Positions 7,378 through 15,704 of a stretch of 64,000 nt of DNA are shown in pieces. A program made the translations under genes and the position numbers. Within the stretch, counting starts at the first letter, position 1; every line of letters begins with the position of its first letter. The notes below the pieces were generated by a model. That model had not been told where the DNA came from and searched no databases. It saw only the letters and a program-made list of their open reading frames with translations. The stretch lies in NCBI RefSeq assembly GCF_001708505.1, contig NZ_CP015992.1:1364001-1428000 (forward strand), given 5' to 3'. Source of the DNA: Pseudomonas sp. TCU-HL1 (GTDB lineage Bacteria; Pseudomonadota; Gammaproteobacteria; Pseudomonadales; Pseudomonadaceae).

Positions 7378-8769
7378 ATGGATGACCACGGACGCTCCCG
7401 CCCTACCGCTCCAACCTTGTATGCGCTCGACACCAACGTCCTGATCCACGATCCCAACGCGCTGTTCAATTTCCAGGAACACCACGTCGCCATCCCGATG
7501 ACCGTGCTGGAGGAACTGGACAAGCTCAAGACCGGCAAGCAGGGCGTTGCCGCGGAATGCAGGCAGGCCATCCGTAACATCGACAAGATCCTCAGTGGCG
7601 CCACGCCCGAGGAAGTGGAGCACGGTGTACCCATCCAGCGCGAGAAGAGCGGCCCTTGCGGCTTCCTCTCGATCCTCATGAGCAAACGCGCAGCCCCGAT
7701 CACCTGGCTGCCGGAAGACCTCAACGACAACAAGATCATCAACCAACTGGTGGAGCTGAAGAGCCGCAAGCCGGGCATGTCCGTGGTGCTGGTGACCAAG
7801 GACATCAACATGCGCCTGAAGGCGCGGGCTTGCGGGATCGACTCGGAGGACTACCACACCGACCAGCTGGTGGACGACGTCTCGCTGCTGTCCCGCGGCT
7901 ACCACGAAATGCCGGGCTCCTTCTGGGACCGCGTGAGCAAGGTCGAGACCCGTCAGGACCACGGGCGTACCTGGCACCGGGTCCAGCTCACCGACAACCT
8001 GCCGGCGGTGCACATCAACGAGTTCATCGTCGACGAGCAGGGTTTCGTTGGCTGGATCAAGGGCATCAAGGCCGATGAACTGCTGATTCTCGATCTGCAC
8101 CAGGAGCCCCTGCTGCACCAGGAAGCCTGGGGCCTGCGCCCGCGTGATGTGTACCAGGCGCTGGCGCTCTACGCACTGCTGGACCCGGATATCCACCTGG
8201 TCAACCTCAGCGGCGCGGCGGGTTCGGGCAAGACCATCCTGGCGCTGGCCGCGGCTATCGAGCAGACCATGGTCAGCAAGCGCTATCGCCGCATCATCGC
8301 CACCCGCAGCGTGCAGGGCCTGGATCAGGAGATCGGCTTCCTGCCTGGCACCGAGGCGGAGAAGATGGAACCCTGGCTGGGGGCGATCACCGACAACCTA
8401 GAAGCGCTGCATATGGAGGACGAGAACACCCACGGCAGCGTGGACTACATCCTCAGCAAGGTTCCGCTGCAGTTCAAATCCCTGAACTACATCCGTGGCC
8501 GTAGCTTCCAGCAGAGCCTGATCATCATCGACGAGTGCCAGAACCTGACGCCGCACCAGATGAAAACCATCATCACCCGTGCCGGCACCGGGTCCAAGGT
8601 GATCTGCCTGGGCAACCTGGCGCAGATCGACACCCCTTACCTTTCCGCGCCCAGCTCGGGCCTGACCTACCTGACCGAACGCTTCAAGGACTTCCCCCAC
8701 GGCGTGCATATCACCCTCCAGGGTGTGCCGCGCTCCGTGCTGGCCGAGTTCGCCGAAGCCCATATGTGA
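7378..8769 (+). CDS. PIN-PhoH (PhoH2-type) RNase/ATPase
   Basis: 463 aa. An N-terminal PIN domain (about 12-150, starting LYALDTNVLIHDP with the catalytic acidic residues) is fused to a C-terminal PhoH ATPase domain with Walker A GAAGSGKT near residue 280 and Walker B LIIIDECQN near 383. PhoH2 proteins of this architecture are ATP-dependent RNA-unwinding ribonucleases in mycobacteria. Their role in pseudomonads is not settled. It is 81 bases upstream of moaC in the same direction, as I recall for P. aeruginosa, but no functional link to molybdopterin synthesis is known. Confidence 0.88.
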   Translation: MDDHGRSRPTAPTLYALDTNVLIHDPNALFNFQEHHVAIPMTVLEELDKLKTGKQGVAAECRQAIRNIDKILSGATPEEVEHGVPIQREKSGPCGFLSILMSKRAAPITWLPEDLNDNKIINQLVELKSRKPGMSVVLVTKDINMRLKARACGIDSEDYHTDQLVDDVSLLSRGYHEMPGSFWDRVSKVETRQDHGRTWHRVQLTDNLPAVHINEFIVDEQGFVGWIKGIKADELLILDLHQEPLLHQEAWGLRPRDVYQALALYALLDPDIHLVNLSGAAGSGKTILALAAAIEQTMVSKRYRRIIATRSVQGLDQEIGFLPGTEAEKMEPWLGAITDNLEALHMEDENTHGSVDYILSKVPLQFKSLNYIRGRSFQQSLIIIDECQNLTPHQMKTIITRAGTGSKVICLGNLAQIDTPYLSAPSSGLTYLTERFKDFPHGVHITLQGVPRSVLAEFAEAHM

Positions 8770-8850
8770 CCTTCATCTCCCGCCGGGCGGCAGCTGCCGC
8801 CCGGTGTGGGTTTCTGTATACAATCTGTCTCCTGTCCGAGGAGACTTGCA

Positions 8851-9321
8851 GTGCTTACCCATCTCGATTCCCAGGGGCGCGCCAACATGGTCGACGTCAC
8901 CGACAAGTCGGTGACGTCCCGTGAGGCGACGGCCGAAGCCCGTGTGCGCATGCGCCCGGAAACCCTCTCCATGATCCAGTCCGGCGGCCACCCCAAGGGC
9001 GACGTGTTTGCCGTGGCGCGCATTGCCGGCATCCAGGCGGCGAAAAAAACCTCCGATCTGATCCCCCTGTGCCATCCGCTGATGCTCACCAGCGTCAAGG
9101 TGGAGCTGGAAGCGGAAGGGGACGACTGCGTGCGCATCGTTGCCCGCTGCAAGCTGGCCGGGCAGACCGGGGTGGAAATGGAGGCGCTGACCGCCGCCAG
9201 TGTCGCCGCCCTGACGATCTACGACATGTGCAAGGCCGTGGACCGCGGCATGACCATCGAAAACGTTCGCCTGCTGGAAAAGCTGGGCGGCAAGAGCGGC
9301 CACTACCAGGCCGGGGAGTAA
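8851..9321 (+). CDS. moaC: MoaC, cyclic pyranopterin monophosphate synthase
   Basis: Molybdenum cofactor biosynthesis. With MoaA it converts GTP through 3',8-cyclo-GTP to cyclic pyranopterin monophosphate. 156 aa. The family motif ending SDLIPLCHPL is present, as are GQTGVEMEALTA and MCKAVDRGM. I start it at the GTG at 8851, giving LTHLDSQGRANMVDVTDK, because GAGGAG lies 8 bases upstream. An in-frame ATG at 8806 lacks a ribosome site. It is followed 2 bases later by moaD, so the genes form an operon moaC-moaD-moaE. Confidence 0.95.
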   Translation: MLTHLDSQGRANMVDVTDKSVTSREATAEARVRMRPETLSMIQSGGHPKGDVFAVARIAGIQAAKKTSDLIPLCHPLMLTSVKVELEAEGDDCVRIVARCKLAGQTGVEMEALTAASVAALTIYDMCKAVDRGMTIENVRLLEKLGGKSGHYQAGE

Positions 9322-9323
9322 TA

Positions 9324-9572
9324 ATGATTCGCGTGCAGTATTTCGCCCGTTACCGTGAAGCGCTCGGCATCGAAGGCGAGCAGCTCAACTGGGACCCGGC
9401 GTTCGCGAAGCTGGATGACCTGCGTCAGCACCTGCTGGCCCGTGGCGGCGTGTGGGAGGTGCTCGCCGAGCAGAACCTGATGTGCGCTCGCAACCAGGAA
9501 CTGTGCAGCCTGGACGAGGCCCTGAGCGACGGTGACGAGGTCGCTTTCTTTCCCACGGTTACCGGAGGCTGA
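9324..9572 (+). CDS. moaD: MoaD, molybdopterin synthase small (sulfur-carrier) subunit
   Basis: An 82-aa ubiquitin-like protein ending in VTGG. The C-terminal Gly-Gly is adenylated and thiocarboxylated, and donates sulfur to the pterin in complex with MoaE. The product begins MIRVQYFARYREALG. It starts two bases after the moaC stop and its own stop lies one base before the moaE start, so translation is probably coupled. The small size and GG terminus are normal for the family. Confidence 0.94.
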   Translation: MIRVQYFARYREALGIEGEQLNWDPAFAKLDDLRQHLLARGGVWEVLAEQNLMCARNQELCSLDEALSDGDEVAFFPTVTGG

Positions 9573-9573
9573 G

Positions 9574-10023
9574 ATGGCCGTTCGCGTGCAGGAAACCGCT
9601 TTCGATCCCGGTGTTGAGCTCAATGCACTGCACGCGGCCAATGTCGGCATTGGCGCAGTGGTCGGCTTCGTCGGCTACGTGCGCGATTTCAACGACGGCC
9701 AGAACGTGGCGGGCATGTTTCTCGAGCACTATCCGGGCATGACCGAGAAGGCCCTGGAGCAGATCGCGGTCGAGGCCCGTACCCGCTGGCCGCTGCTCAA
9801 TGTGGATATCCTCCACCGCGTCGGCCGCCTGGAGCCGGGCGAGCCTATCGTCTTCGTCGGCACCGCAAGCGCACACCGCCAGGCGGCATTCGACGCCTGC
9901 AATTTCATCATGGACTTCCTCAAGACCCGCGCGCCGTTCTGGAAGAAGGAAGACACCGCCCAGGGCCCGCGCTGGGTGGAAGGGCGCTGCAGCGACAAGG
10001 CGGCTGCCGAGCGCTGGGAATGA
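9574..10023 (+). CDS. moaE: MoaE, molybdopterin synthase catalytic subunit
   Basis: A 149-aa large subunit of molybdopterin synthase. It inserts the two dithiolene sulfurs into cyclic pyranopterin monophosphate using MoaD thiocarboxylate. Family motifs include GAVVGFVGYVRD, LEHYPGMTE, HRVGRLEPGE and the conserved lysines in APFWKKE. The ATG at 9574 is preferred over an ATG at 9532 inside moaD, because MAVRVQETAF is the family-type N-terminus and GGAGG (9563-9567) precedes it. It is the last gene of moaCDE. A REP element and a terminator follow. Confidence 0.95.
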   Translation: MAVRVQETAFDPGVELNALHAANVGIGAVVGFVGYVRDFNDGQNVAGMFLEHYPGMTEKALEQIAVEARTRWPLLNVDILHRVGRLEPGEPIVFVGTASAHRQAAFDACNFIMDFLKTRAPFWKKEDTAQGPRWVEGRCSDKAAAERWE

Positions 10024-10045
10024 CCCGATTGGGGATAGCTTTTCT

Positions 10046-10141
10046 GTAGGGGCGAATTTATTCGCCAAGGGCTGCGCAGCAGCCCCATGGGTGTCTGAAG
10101 GGCGGACCTTCGGCCCGCTTGGCGAATGAATTCGCCCCTAC
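10046..10141. repeat. REP-type palindromic unit (REPIN-like pair)
   Basis: GTAGGGGCGAATTTATTCGCC at the left end and GGCGAATGAATTCGCCCCTAC at the right end are inverted copies of one REP unit, enclosing two smaller hairpins (GGGCTGCGCAGCAGCCC and GGCGGACCTTCGGCCCGC). It lies between moaE and its terminator. Confidence 0.8.
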
Positions 10142-10153
10142 AAGGTTCTGAGC

Positions 10154-10178
10154 AAGCCTGGCGATTGCCGGGCTTTTT
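10154..10178 (+). terminator. Intrinsic terminator of the moaCDE operon
   Basis: The stem AAGCCTGGC / GCCGGGCTT with loop GATT is followed by TTT. Confidence 0.7.
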
Positions 10179-10385
10179 CATGGGTCATTGACGATCTGTA
10201 CATTTTAGTCCAGCATGGACTCACAAGTACAAGTTAGCGGCGTCCATTATGATCCACAGCCAGCTACCCACCCCATTCCCATGCCGGCCAGCCCTGGCGG
10301 CGTCTTCTTCTGCCTCGCAAACCCATTTCGAACCTGCTCGCCCTGTCGTGTGGCGGGCATCCATCCGTACTGCGGGAGTCGCACC

Positions 10386-11162
10386 ATGAAGAAACTCGTT
10401 CTGCTGGGCAGCCTTGCCCTGAGCCTGCTGGCATCCAGCGCATTTGCCGCCGACAAGCCCCTGCGCATTGGCATCGAAGCGGCCTATCCGCCCTTCGCCT
10501 TCAAGACGCCAGAGGGGCAGATTGCGGGGTTTGACTATGACATCGGCAATGCCATGTGCGAAGAGATGAAGGTCAAATGCCAGTGGGTCGAGCAGGAGTT
10601 CGATGGCCTGATTCCCTCCCTGAAGGTGAAGAAGGTGGATGCCGTGCTCTCGTCCATGACCATCACTGACGAACGCAAGAAGTCCGTGGATTTCACGGGC
10701 AAGTACTACTACAGCCCGGCGCGCCTGGTGATGAAGAAGGGCGCCCAGGTCGATCCCGAGTTCAAGAGCCTGGTAGGCAAGGCCATCGGAACCCAGCGCT
10801 CCACCACCACCGACCGCTTCGCCACCGAGGTGCTGGAGCCCAAGGGCATCAAGATCGTGCGCTACAGCACCCAGAACGAGATCTACCTGGACGTGCTCTC
10901 CGGTCGCCTGGACGGCGTGCTGGCGGACGTCTTCCCGCTCAACGAGGGCTTCCTCAAGACCGATAACGGCAAGGGCTACGAGTTTGTCGGCCCGGTTCTG
11001 AATGATCCGAAGTACTTCGGTGAGGGTGCCGGTATCGCCGTGCGCAAGGGCGATAACGAGCTGCGCGAGAAGTTCAACAGCGCCATCAAGACCCTGCGTG
11101 AAAATGGCAAGTATCAGGCGATCCAGGCCAAGTACTTCGACTTCGATATCTACGGCGAGTAA
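10386..11162 (+). CDS. Periplasmic polar/basic amino-acid-binding protein (AotJ/ArgT-like)
   Basis: 258 aa. A Sec signal peptide runs to ...SSAFA|ADKP. A type 2 periplasmic-binding (SBP_bac_3) fold follows, with the typical IGIEAAYPPFAF, GFDYDIGNAMCEEM, LIPSLKVKKVDAVLSSM and ENGKYQAIQAKYF blocks. The resemblance is greatest to arginine/ornithine or histidine-binding subunits of ABC importers. No permease or ATPase gene is next to it: the aap genes downstream run in the opposite direction and have their own AapJ. It may therefore serve a distant transporter or a sensor. The ATG at 10386 gives a proper signal peptide. The upstream in-frame extension does not. Confidence 0.85.
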   Translation: MKKLVLLGSLALSLLASSAFAADKPLRIGIEAAYPPFAFKTPEGQIAGFDYDIGNAMCEEMKVKCQWVEQEFDGLIPSLKVKKVDAVLSSMTITDERKKSVDFTGKYYYSPARLVMKKGAQVDPEFKSLVGKAIGTQRSTTTDRFATEVLEPKGIKIVRYSTQNEIYLDVLSGRLDGVLADVFPLNEGFLKTDNGKGYEFVGPVLNDPKYFGEGAGIAVRKGDNELREKFNSAIKTLRENGKYQAIQAKYFDFDIYGE

Positions 11163-11176
11163 TCGGTCCGCCAATG

Positions 11177-11208
11177 GGAAAAAGCCGCGCGAATGCGCGG
11201 CTTTTTCC
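11177..11208 (+). terminator. Intrinsic terminator after the binding-protein gene
   Basis: A 14-bp stem (GGAAAAAGCCGCGC / GCGCGGCTTTTTCC) with loop GAAT. Runs of A and T on either side make it usable in both directions. Confidence 0.8.
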
Positions 11209-11251
11209 ATTCTGGTGATCGGCCAATGCATTCGTCCCGACGGACAAGGAT

Positions 11252-11333
11252 CGTAGATTGGGCTGAGTTCGACGAAGCCCAACGATGCTGGGGTGGAAAT
11301 GTTGGGCTTCGCTTCGCTCTGCGCCAACCTACG
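11252..11333. repeat. Dispersed palindromic repeat (GTAGRTTGGGCT type)
   Basis: CGTAGATTGGGCTGAG at the left and a GCGCCAACCTACG end at the right surround two GTTGGGCTTCG / CGAAGCCCAAC arms that are inverted copies. This is a common pseudomonad intergenic repeat type. Confidence 0.6.
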
Positions 11334-11372
11334 AAAAGCAAGGGGAGCTCGAAGGCTGGCTTTTGTGCATGA

Positions 11373-11419
11373 CGTAGGATGGGTCGGGCGGCGTTCCGCG
11401 AGCGGAGCGATACCCATCG
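11373..11419. repeat. Short palindromic repeat (CGTAGGATGGGT type)
   Basis: CGTAGGATGGGTCG at the left is matched by CGATACCCATCG at the right around CGTTCCGCGAGCGG. It lies between two convergent genes, beside the aap terminator. Confidence 0.55.
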
Positions 11420-11452
11420 ATTGCCAGTACAGGTCGATGGAAGCCACGAATG

Positions 11453-11480
11453 AAAAAGGGAGCCCGAAGGCTCCCTTTCT
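11453..11480 (-). terminator. Terminator of the aapJQMP operon
   Basis: A perfect 10-bp stem (AAAGGGAGCC / GGCTCCCTTT) with a CGAA loop, followed on the minus strand by TTC. Confidence 0.8.
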
Positions 11481-11498
11481 CGTTGTGGCGAACGGCTG

Positions 11499-12260
11499 TC
11501 AGTGCAGGATCTGCCCTAGGAACAGCTTGGTCCGCTCGTTCTGCGGGTTGTCGAAGAAGGCGTGCGGTTCGTTCTGTTCCACGATTTCGCCCTTGTCCAT
11601 GAAAATCACCCGGTCGGCCACGGTACGGGCGAAGCCCATTTCGTGGGTCACGCAGAGCATGGTCATGCCGTCATGGGCCAGGCCGATCATGGTGTCGAGC
11701 ACTTCCTTCACCATTTCCGGGTCGAGTGCCGAGGTGGGCTCGTCGAACAGCATGATCTTCGGCTTCATGCACAGCGCACGGGCAATGGCCACGCGCTGTT
11801 GCTGACCGCCGGAGAGTTGACCTGGGAACTTCTTGGCCTGCTCGGGAATGCGCACGCGCTCGAGGAAATGCATGGCGATTTCCTCGGCTTGGCGCTTGGG
11901 CATCTTGCGGACCCACATGGGTGCCAGGGTGCAGTTCTGCAGCACGGTAAGGTGCGGGAACAGGTTGAAGTGCTGGAACACCATGCCCACTTCGCTGCGG
12001 ATCGCCTCGATGTGCTTGAGGTCGTTGGTCAGCTCGGTACCGTCGACGATGATTTGCCCCTGCTGGTGCTCCTCCAGTCGGTTGATGCAGCGGATGGTGG
12101 TCGACTTGCCGGATCCCGAGGGGCCGCAGAGCACGATGCGCTCGCCCTGCCGCACGTCGAGGTTGATGTCTTTCAGCACATGGAACTGGCCGTACCACTT
12201 GTTCACACCCTGCAGACGGATGATCGGCTCGCCGGCAGTTTTCTTGCTTGCTTCAGTCAT
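11499..12260 (-). CDS. aapP: AapP, ABC transporter ATPase for general L-amino acid uptake
   Basis: A 253-aa cytoplasmic ATPase. Walker A is GPSGSGKST, the Q-loop lies in VFQHFNLFPHLT, the signature is LSGGQQQRVAIARAL, Walker B is IMLFDEPTSALD and the switch histidine is in VTHEM. It powers the AapQM permease with binding protein AapJ (the Rhizobium Aap system transports a wide range of L-amino acids). It is the last gene of the operon, 10 bases after aapM, with TAGGAG before the ATG, and is followed by a strong terminator. Confidence 0.93.
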   Translation of the reverse strand: MTEASKKTAGEPIIRLQGVNKWYGQFHVLKDINLDVRQGERIVLCGPSGSGKSTTIRCINRLEEHQQGQIIVDGTELTNDLKHIEAIRSEVGMVFQHFNLFPHLTVLQNCTLAPMWVRKMPKRQAEEIAMHFLERVRIPEQAKKFPGQLSGGQQQRVAIARALCMKPKIMLFDEPTSALDPEMVKEVLDTMIGLAHDGMTMLCVTHEMGFARTVADRVIFMDKGEIVEQNEPHAFFDNPQNERTKLFLGQILH

Positions 12261-12270
12261 GGGATGACTC

Positions 12271-13368
12271 CTAACGCTTGTGGCCGGTGTCCAGCTTGCG
12301 CTCCAGGCTCATGGAGTAGCGGGACATGCCGAAACAGAAGATCCAGAACACCAGGGCGGCGAAGACGTAGCCTTCGGTGGCCATCCCCAGCCAGGCCGGG
12401 TCGGTGGTGGCTTGCTTGATGCTGTTGAGCAGGTCGAACAGGCCGATGATGATCACCAGACTGGTGTCCTTGAACAGCGCAATGAAGGTGTTGACGATGC
12501 CGGGGATTACCAGCTTCAGGGCTTGCGGCAGGATCACCAGGCCCATCATCCGCCAGTAACCCAGCCCCATCGCGGCAGCCGCTTCGTACTGCCCCTTGGG
12601 GATGGCCTGCAGGCCGCCACGTACCACTTCGGCGATGTAGGCCGACTGGAACATGATCACGCCGATCAGCGCCCGCAGCAGCTTGTCGAAGGACAGGCCT
12701 TCGGGCAGGAACAGCGGCAGCATCACCGAGGACATGAAGAGCACCGTGATCAGCGGTACGCCGCGCCAGAACTCGATGAAGGTCACGCAGATGACCTTGA
12801 TCGCTGGCAGGTTCGAGCGCCGGCCCAATGCCAGCAGGATGCCCAGCGGCAGCGCGCCAACGATGCCCACGGCAGCGATCACCAGGGTCAGCATCAGGCC
12901 GCCCCACTGGCTGGTGGACACGGTGGACATGCCGAGGAAGCCGCCGTGCAGCAGCCAGTAGGCCACGATCGGGTAGATCACCAGGAACGCCAGGCCGTAC
13001 TTGGCCTTCTGCTGGAAGCGCGGGACGAACAATGGCGCTGCGCCAATGATTGCAATCCACACCGCCAGATCGACTCGCCAGCGCAGGGCCTCGGGGTAGA
13101 AGCCGTACATGAACTGGCTGAAACGGACCTGGATGAAGACCCAGCAGGCGCCTTCGCTGGTGCAGTCGGCGCGGGTGGTGCCGTTCCAGTCGGCCTGGAG
13201 AAAGGCCCACTGGATCAGCGGCGGCAGGATCAGCCAGACCAGATAGATGGCGAACAGGGTCAACAGCGTGTTGAACCAGTTGGAGAACAGGTTGGCGCGC
13301 AGCCAGCCCAGTACGCCGACGCTCATCCGGGGTGGCGGCTGGTCGGGCTTGAATACGTGTGTCGTCAT
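12271..13368 (-). CDS. aapM: AapM, amino-acid ABC transporter permease
   Basis: A 365-aa inner-membrane permease. The BPD_transp_1 domain lies in the C-terminal half (the EAA-type loop reads EAAAAMGLGYWRMM...ILPQAL). The N-terminal extension has extra membrane segments, and the periplasmic stretch contains ADCTSEGACW. The long N-terminus distinguishes AapM/AapQ from ordinary HisM/HisQ permeases. It starts 10 bases downstream of aapQ with GAGGT as ribosome site, and should form a heterodimer with AapQ. Confidence 0.92.
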   Translation of the reverse strand: MTTHVFKPDQPPPRMSVGVLGWLRANLFSNWFNTLLTLFAIYLVWLILPPLIQWAFLQADWNGTTRADCTSEGACWVFIQVRFSQFMYGFYPEALRWRVDLAVWIAIIGAAPLFVPRFQQKAKYGLAFLVIYPIVAYWLLHGGFLGMSTVSTSQWGGLMLTLVIAAVGIVGALPLGILLALGRRSNLPAIKVICVTFIEFWRGVPLITVLFMSSVMLPLFLPEGLSFDKLLRALIGVIMFQSAYIAEVVRGGLQAIPKGQYEAAAAMGLGYWRMMGLVILPQALKLVIPGIVNTFIALFKDTSLVIIIGLFDLLNSIKQATTDPAWLGMATEGYVFAALVFWIFCFGMSRYSMSLERKLDTGHKR

Positions 13369-13378
13369 GGCTCGGACC

Positions 13379-14566
13379 TCACCGCTCGACTAGCGCAATG
13401 CGCTTGTTGTACCAGTTCATCAGCAGGGAAATGCTGATGCTGATGGCCAGGTAGACGCTCATGGTGATCGTGATCACCTCGATCGCCTGGCCGGTTTGGT
13501 TCAGCACCGTACCGGCGAACAGCGAGACCATGTCCGGGTAGCCGATGCCGGCCGCCAGGGATGAGTTCTTGGCCAGGTTCAGGTATTGGCTGGTAAGCGG
13601 CGGGATGATCACGCGCAGGGCTTGCGGAATGATCACCAGACGCAGGGTTTTGGCGGCGGGCAGGCCCAGGGAGCGCGCGGCCTCGGTCTGGCCGTGGCTG
13701 ACCGCCTGGATGCCGGAACGTACGTTTTCGGCGATGAAGGCCGCGGTGTACACCGTCAGTGCCAGGGTCAGGGCGATCAGTTCGGGGATCACCACCCAGC
13801 CGCCGCGGAAGTTGAACCCCTGCAACACCGGCATGCTCCACTCGAAAGGTGAGCCGAATACCAGGGATACCAGCCCGGGAATCACCGCCAGCAGTACCAG
13901 CGACGTGATCAGCACCGGGAAGCGCTGGCCGGTGGCTTCACGCCTGGCCTTGGACCAGCGGGCGAGGGCGATGATCGCCAGCAGCACCAGCACGAGGCTG
14001 ACCAGGAACGGCCAGAAGCCATCGGCCATGGTCGGCGACGGCATGTACAGGCCGCGGTTGTTGAGGAAGAAGTGCTCGCCGATCGCCATGCTCTGGCGCG
14101 GCCCCGGCATGGGCAACATCACCGCGAAGTACCAGAAGAAGATCTGCAGCAGCGGCGGAATGTTGCGGAAGGTCTCGATGTAGACGGTCGCCAGCTTGCT
14201 CACCAGCCAGTTCGGCGACAGGCGCGCCACACCCAGGATGAAGCCGAGGATGGTGGCGAAGAAGATTCCGATACCCGAAACCAGCAGGGTGTTGAGCAGA
14301 CCGATGACGAAAACGCGGCCGTAGCTGTTGCTTTCGTTGTAGTCGATCAGGTGTTGGGATATCCCGAAGCCGGCGCTTTGTTCGAGGAAGTCGAAGCCGG
14401 ACAGGATGCCGCGCTGTTGCAGGTTGTACTGGGTGTTCTGGAACAGGTACCAGCCCAGTCCCACGACCGCGACGACGGCGATGATCTGGAATAGCCACGC
14501 ACGTGCCTTGGGATCGGTCCAGACCGAACCTTTCGGGGCACGCGGGGCGTTGGCGGGTTTTTGCAT
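13379..14566 (-). CDS. aapQ: AapQ, amino-acid ABC transporter permease
   Basis: A 395-aa inner-membrane permease with about eight hydrophobic segments. Family landmarks are GFDFLEQSAGFGI near the N-terminus, FRNIPPLLQIFFWY, and the EAA loop EAARSLGLPAAKTLRLVIIPQALR. The N-terminal cytoplasmic tail is lysine-rich. It sits between aapJ (109-base gap holding a stem-loop) and aapM (10-base gap). Confidence 0.93.
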   Translation of the reverse strand: MQKPANAPRAPKGSVWTDPKARAWLFQIIAVVAVVGLGWYLFQNTQYNLQQRGILSGFDFLEQSAGFGISQHLIDYNESNSYGRVFVIGLLNTLLVSGIGIFFATILGFILGVARLSPNWLVSKLATVYIETFRNIPPLLQIFFWYFAVMLPMPGPRQSMAIGEHFFLNNRGLYMPSPTMADGFWPFLVSLVLVLLAIIALARWSKARREATGQRFPVLITSLVLLAVIPGLVSLVFGSPFEWSMPVLQGFNFRGGWVVIPELIALTLALTVYTAAFIAENVRSGIQAVSHGQTEAARSLGLPAAKTLRLVIIPQALRVIIPPLTSQYLNLAKNSSLAAGIGYPDMVSLFAGTVLNQTGQAIEVITITMSVYLAISISISLLMNWYNKRIALVER

Positions 14567-14640
14567 GACAGCCCTCTGGGAACCGCTGGCCGGCCGGATG
14601 GGGGGCGGCGGCCAGGGTTCGCGTTGAAACGGAACTCGAA

Positions 14641-14669
14641 CCCGGCAGCCACCTCATGTGGCCGCCGGG
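14641..14669 (-). terminator. Stem-loop between aapJ and aapQ
   Basis: CCCGGC-A-GCCAC / GTGGC-C-GCCGGG forms an 11-bp stem with one mismatch and loop CTCAT, six bases after the aapJ stop. There is no T-run, so it is more likely an mRNA-stabilising or attenuating hairpin that keeps the binding protein in excess over the permease than a full terminator. Confidence 0.55.
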
Positions 14670-14675
14670 CGACGG

Positions 14676-15704
14676 TCAGCGCACTGGCGGTGCGTACTGC
14701 AGACCGCCCTTGTTCCACAGGGCGTTGAGACCACGTTCGATCTTCAGGTCGCTACCGGCACCGATGTTGCGATCGAAGATTTCACCGTAGTTACCGACTT
14801 GCTTGACGATTTGCACCGCCCAGTCCTTCGGCAGCTTCAGGTCTTTGCCGAACTCGCCTTCAGTGCCCAGCAGACGGGCAATGTCGGGGTTCTTGGTGGT
14901 CTTGGCCTGTTCTTCGACGTTCTTCGAGTCCAGACCCAGTTCCTCGGCGTTCAGCATGGCGAACAGGGACCAGCGCACGATGTCGAACCACTCCTCGTCT
15001 CCCTGGCGTACGGCTGGGCCGAGGGGCTCCTTGGAGATCACTTCCGGCAGTACCACGTACTCGCCCGGGGCTGCCAGCTTGATGCGCTGTGCATAGAGCT
15101 GGGACTGGTCGGAGGTCAGTACGTCGCAACGACCGGATTCCAGCGACTTGGCGCTCTCGTCGGAGGTGTCGTAGGTGATGGGGGTGTACTTCAGGTTGTT
15201 GGCGCGGAAGTAGTCGGACAGGTTCAGCTCGGTGGTGGTGCCGGCCTGGATGCAGACGGTGGCGCCATCGAGTTCCTTGGCGCTGGAGACGCCGAGTTTC
15301 TTGTTCACCAGGAAGCCTTGACCGTCGTAGTAGGTCACGCCGGTGAAGTTCAGACCCATGGCGGCGTCACGGGAGCTGGTCCAGGTGCTGTTGCGCGAAA
15401 GGACGTCGACTTCGCCGGATTGCAGCGCGGTGAAACGTTCCTTGGCGGTCAGCGGGCTGAACTTGACCTTGCTGGCATCACCGAACACGGCGGCGGCAAC
15501 AGCGCGGCAGACGTCAACGTCGATGCCTTTGTAGTTGCCCTTACCATCGGCATAAGAGAAGCCCGGAAGGCCGTCACTGATGCCGCATTGCACGAAGCCT
15601 TTCTTCTTCACCGCGTCCAGGGTGGCGCCCGCTTGCGCGAAACCGCTGACACCGAGAACGGTTGCCGCGGTCAGCACGGCCAGGGTGGATTTCACCATCT
15701 TCAT
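14676..15704 (-). CDS. aapJ: AapJ, periplasmic general L-amino-acid-binding protein
   Basis: 342 aa, larger than HisJ-type proteins as usual for AapJ. A signal peptide ending ...GVSGFAQAG precedes the SBP_bac_3 domain. Typical AapJ blocks are KKGFVQCGISDGLPGFSY, DVDVCRAVAAAVFGD, SRNSTWTSSRDAAMGLNF and GNYGEIFDRN. I take the ATG at 15704, five bases after GGAGG. A TTG codon just before it could extend the product by one residue. It is the first gene of aapJQMP. Its promoter should lie in the 478-base gap shared with the divergent carboxylesterase gene. Confidence 0.93.
   Translation of the reverse strand: MKMVKSTLAVLTAATVLGVSGFAQAGATLDAVKKKGFVQCGISDGLPGFSYADGKGNYKGIDVDVCRAVAAAVFGDASKVKFSPLTAKERFTALQSGEVDVLSRNSTWTSSRDAAMGLNFTGVTYYDGQGFLVNKKLGVSSAKELDGATVCIQAGTTTELNLSDYFRANNLKYTPITYDTSDESAKSLESGRCDVLTSDQSQLYAQRIKLAAPGEYVVLPEVISKEPLGPAVRQGDEEWFDIVRWSLFAMLNAEELGLDSKNVEEQAKTTKNPDIARLLGTEGEFGKDLKLPKDWAVQIVKQVGNYGEIFDRNIGAGSDLKIERGLNALWNKGGLQYAPPVR

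Noticed and set aside
10215..10385. 57-residue N-terminal extension of the periplasmic binding protein
   Set aside because: The extension lacks a ribosome site and would bury the signal peptide. The ATG at 10386 gives a normal export signal.
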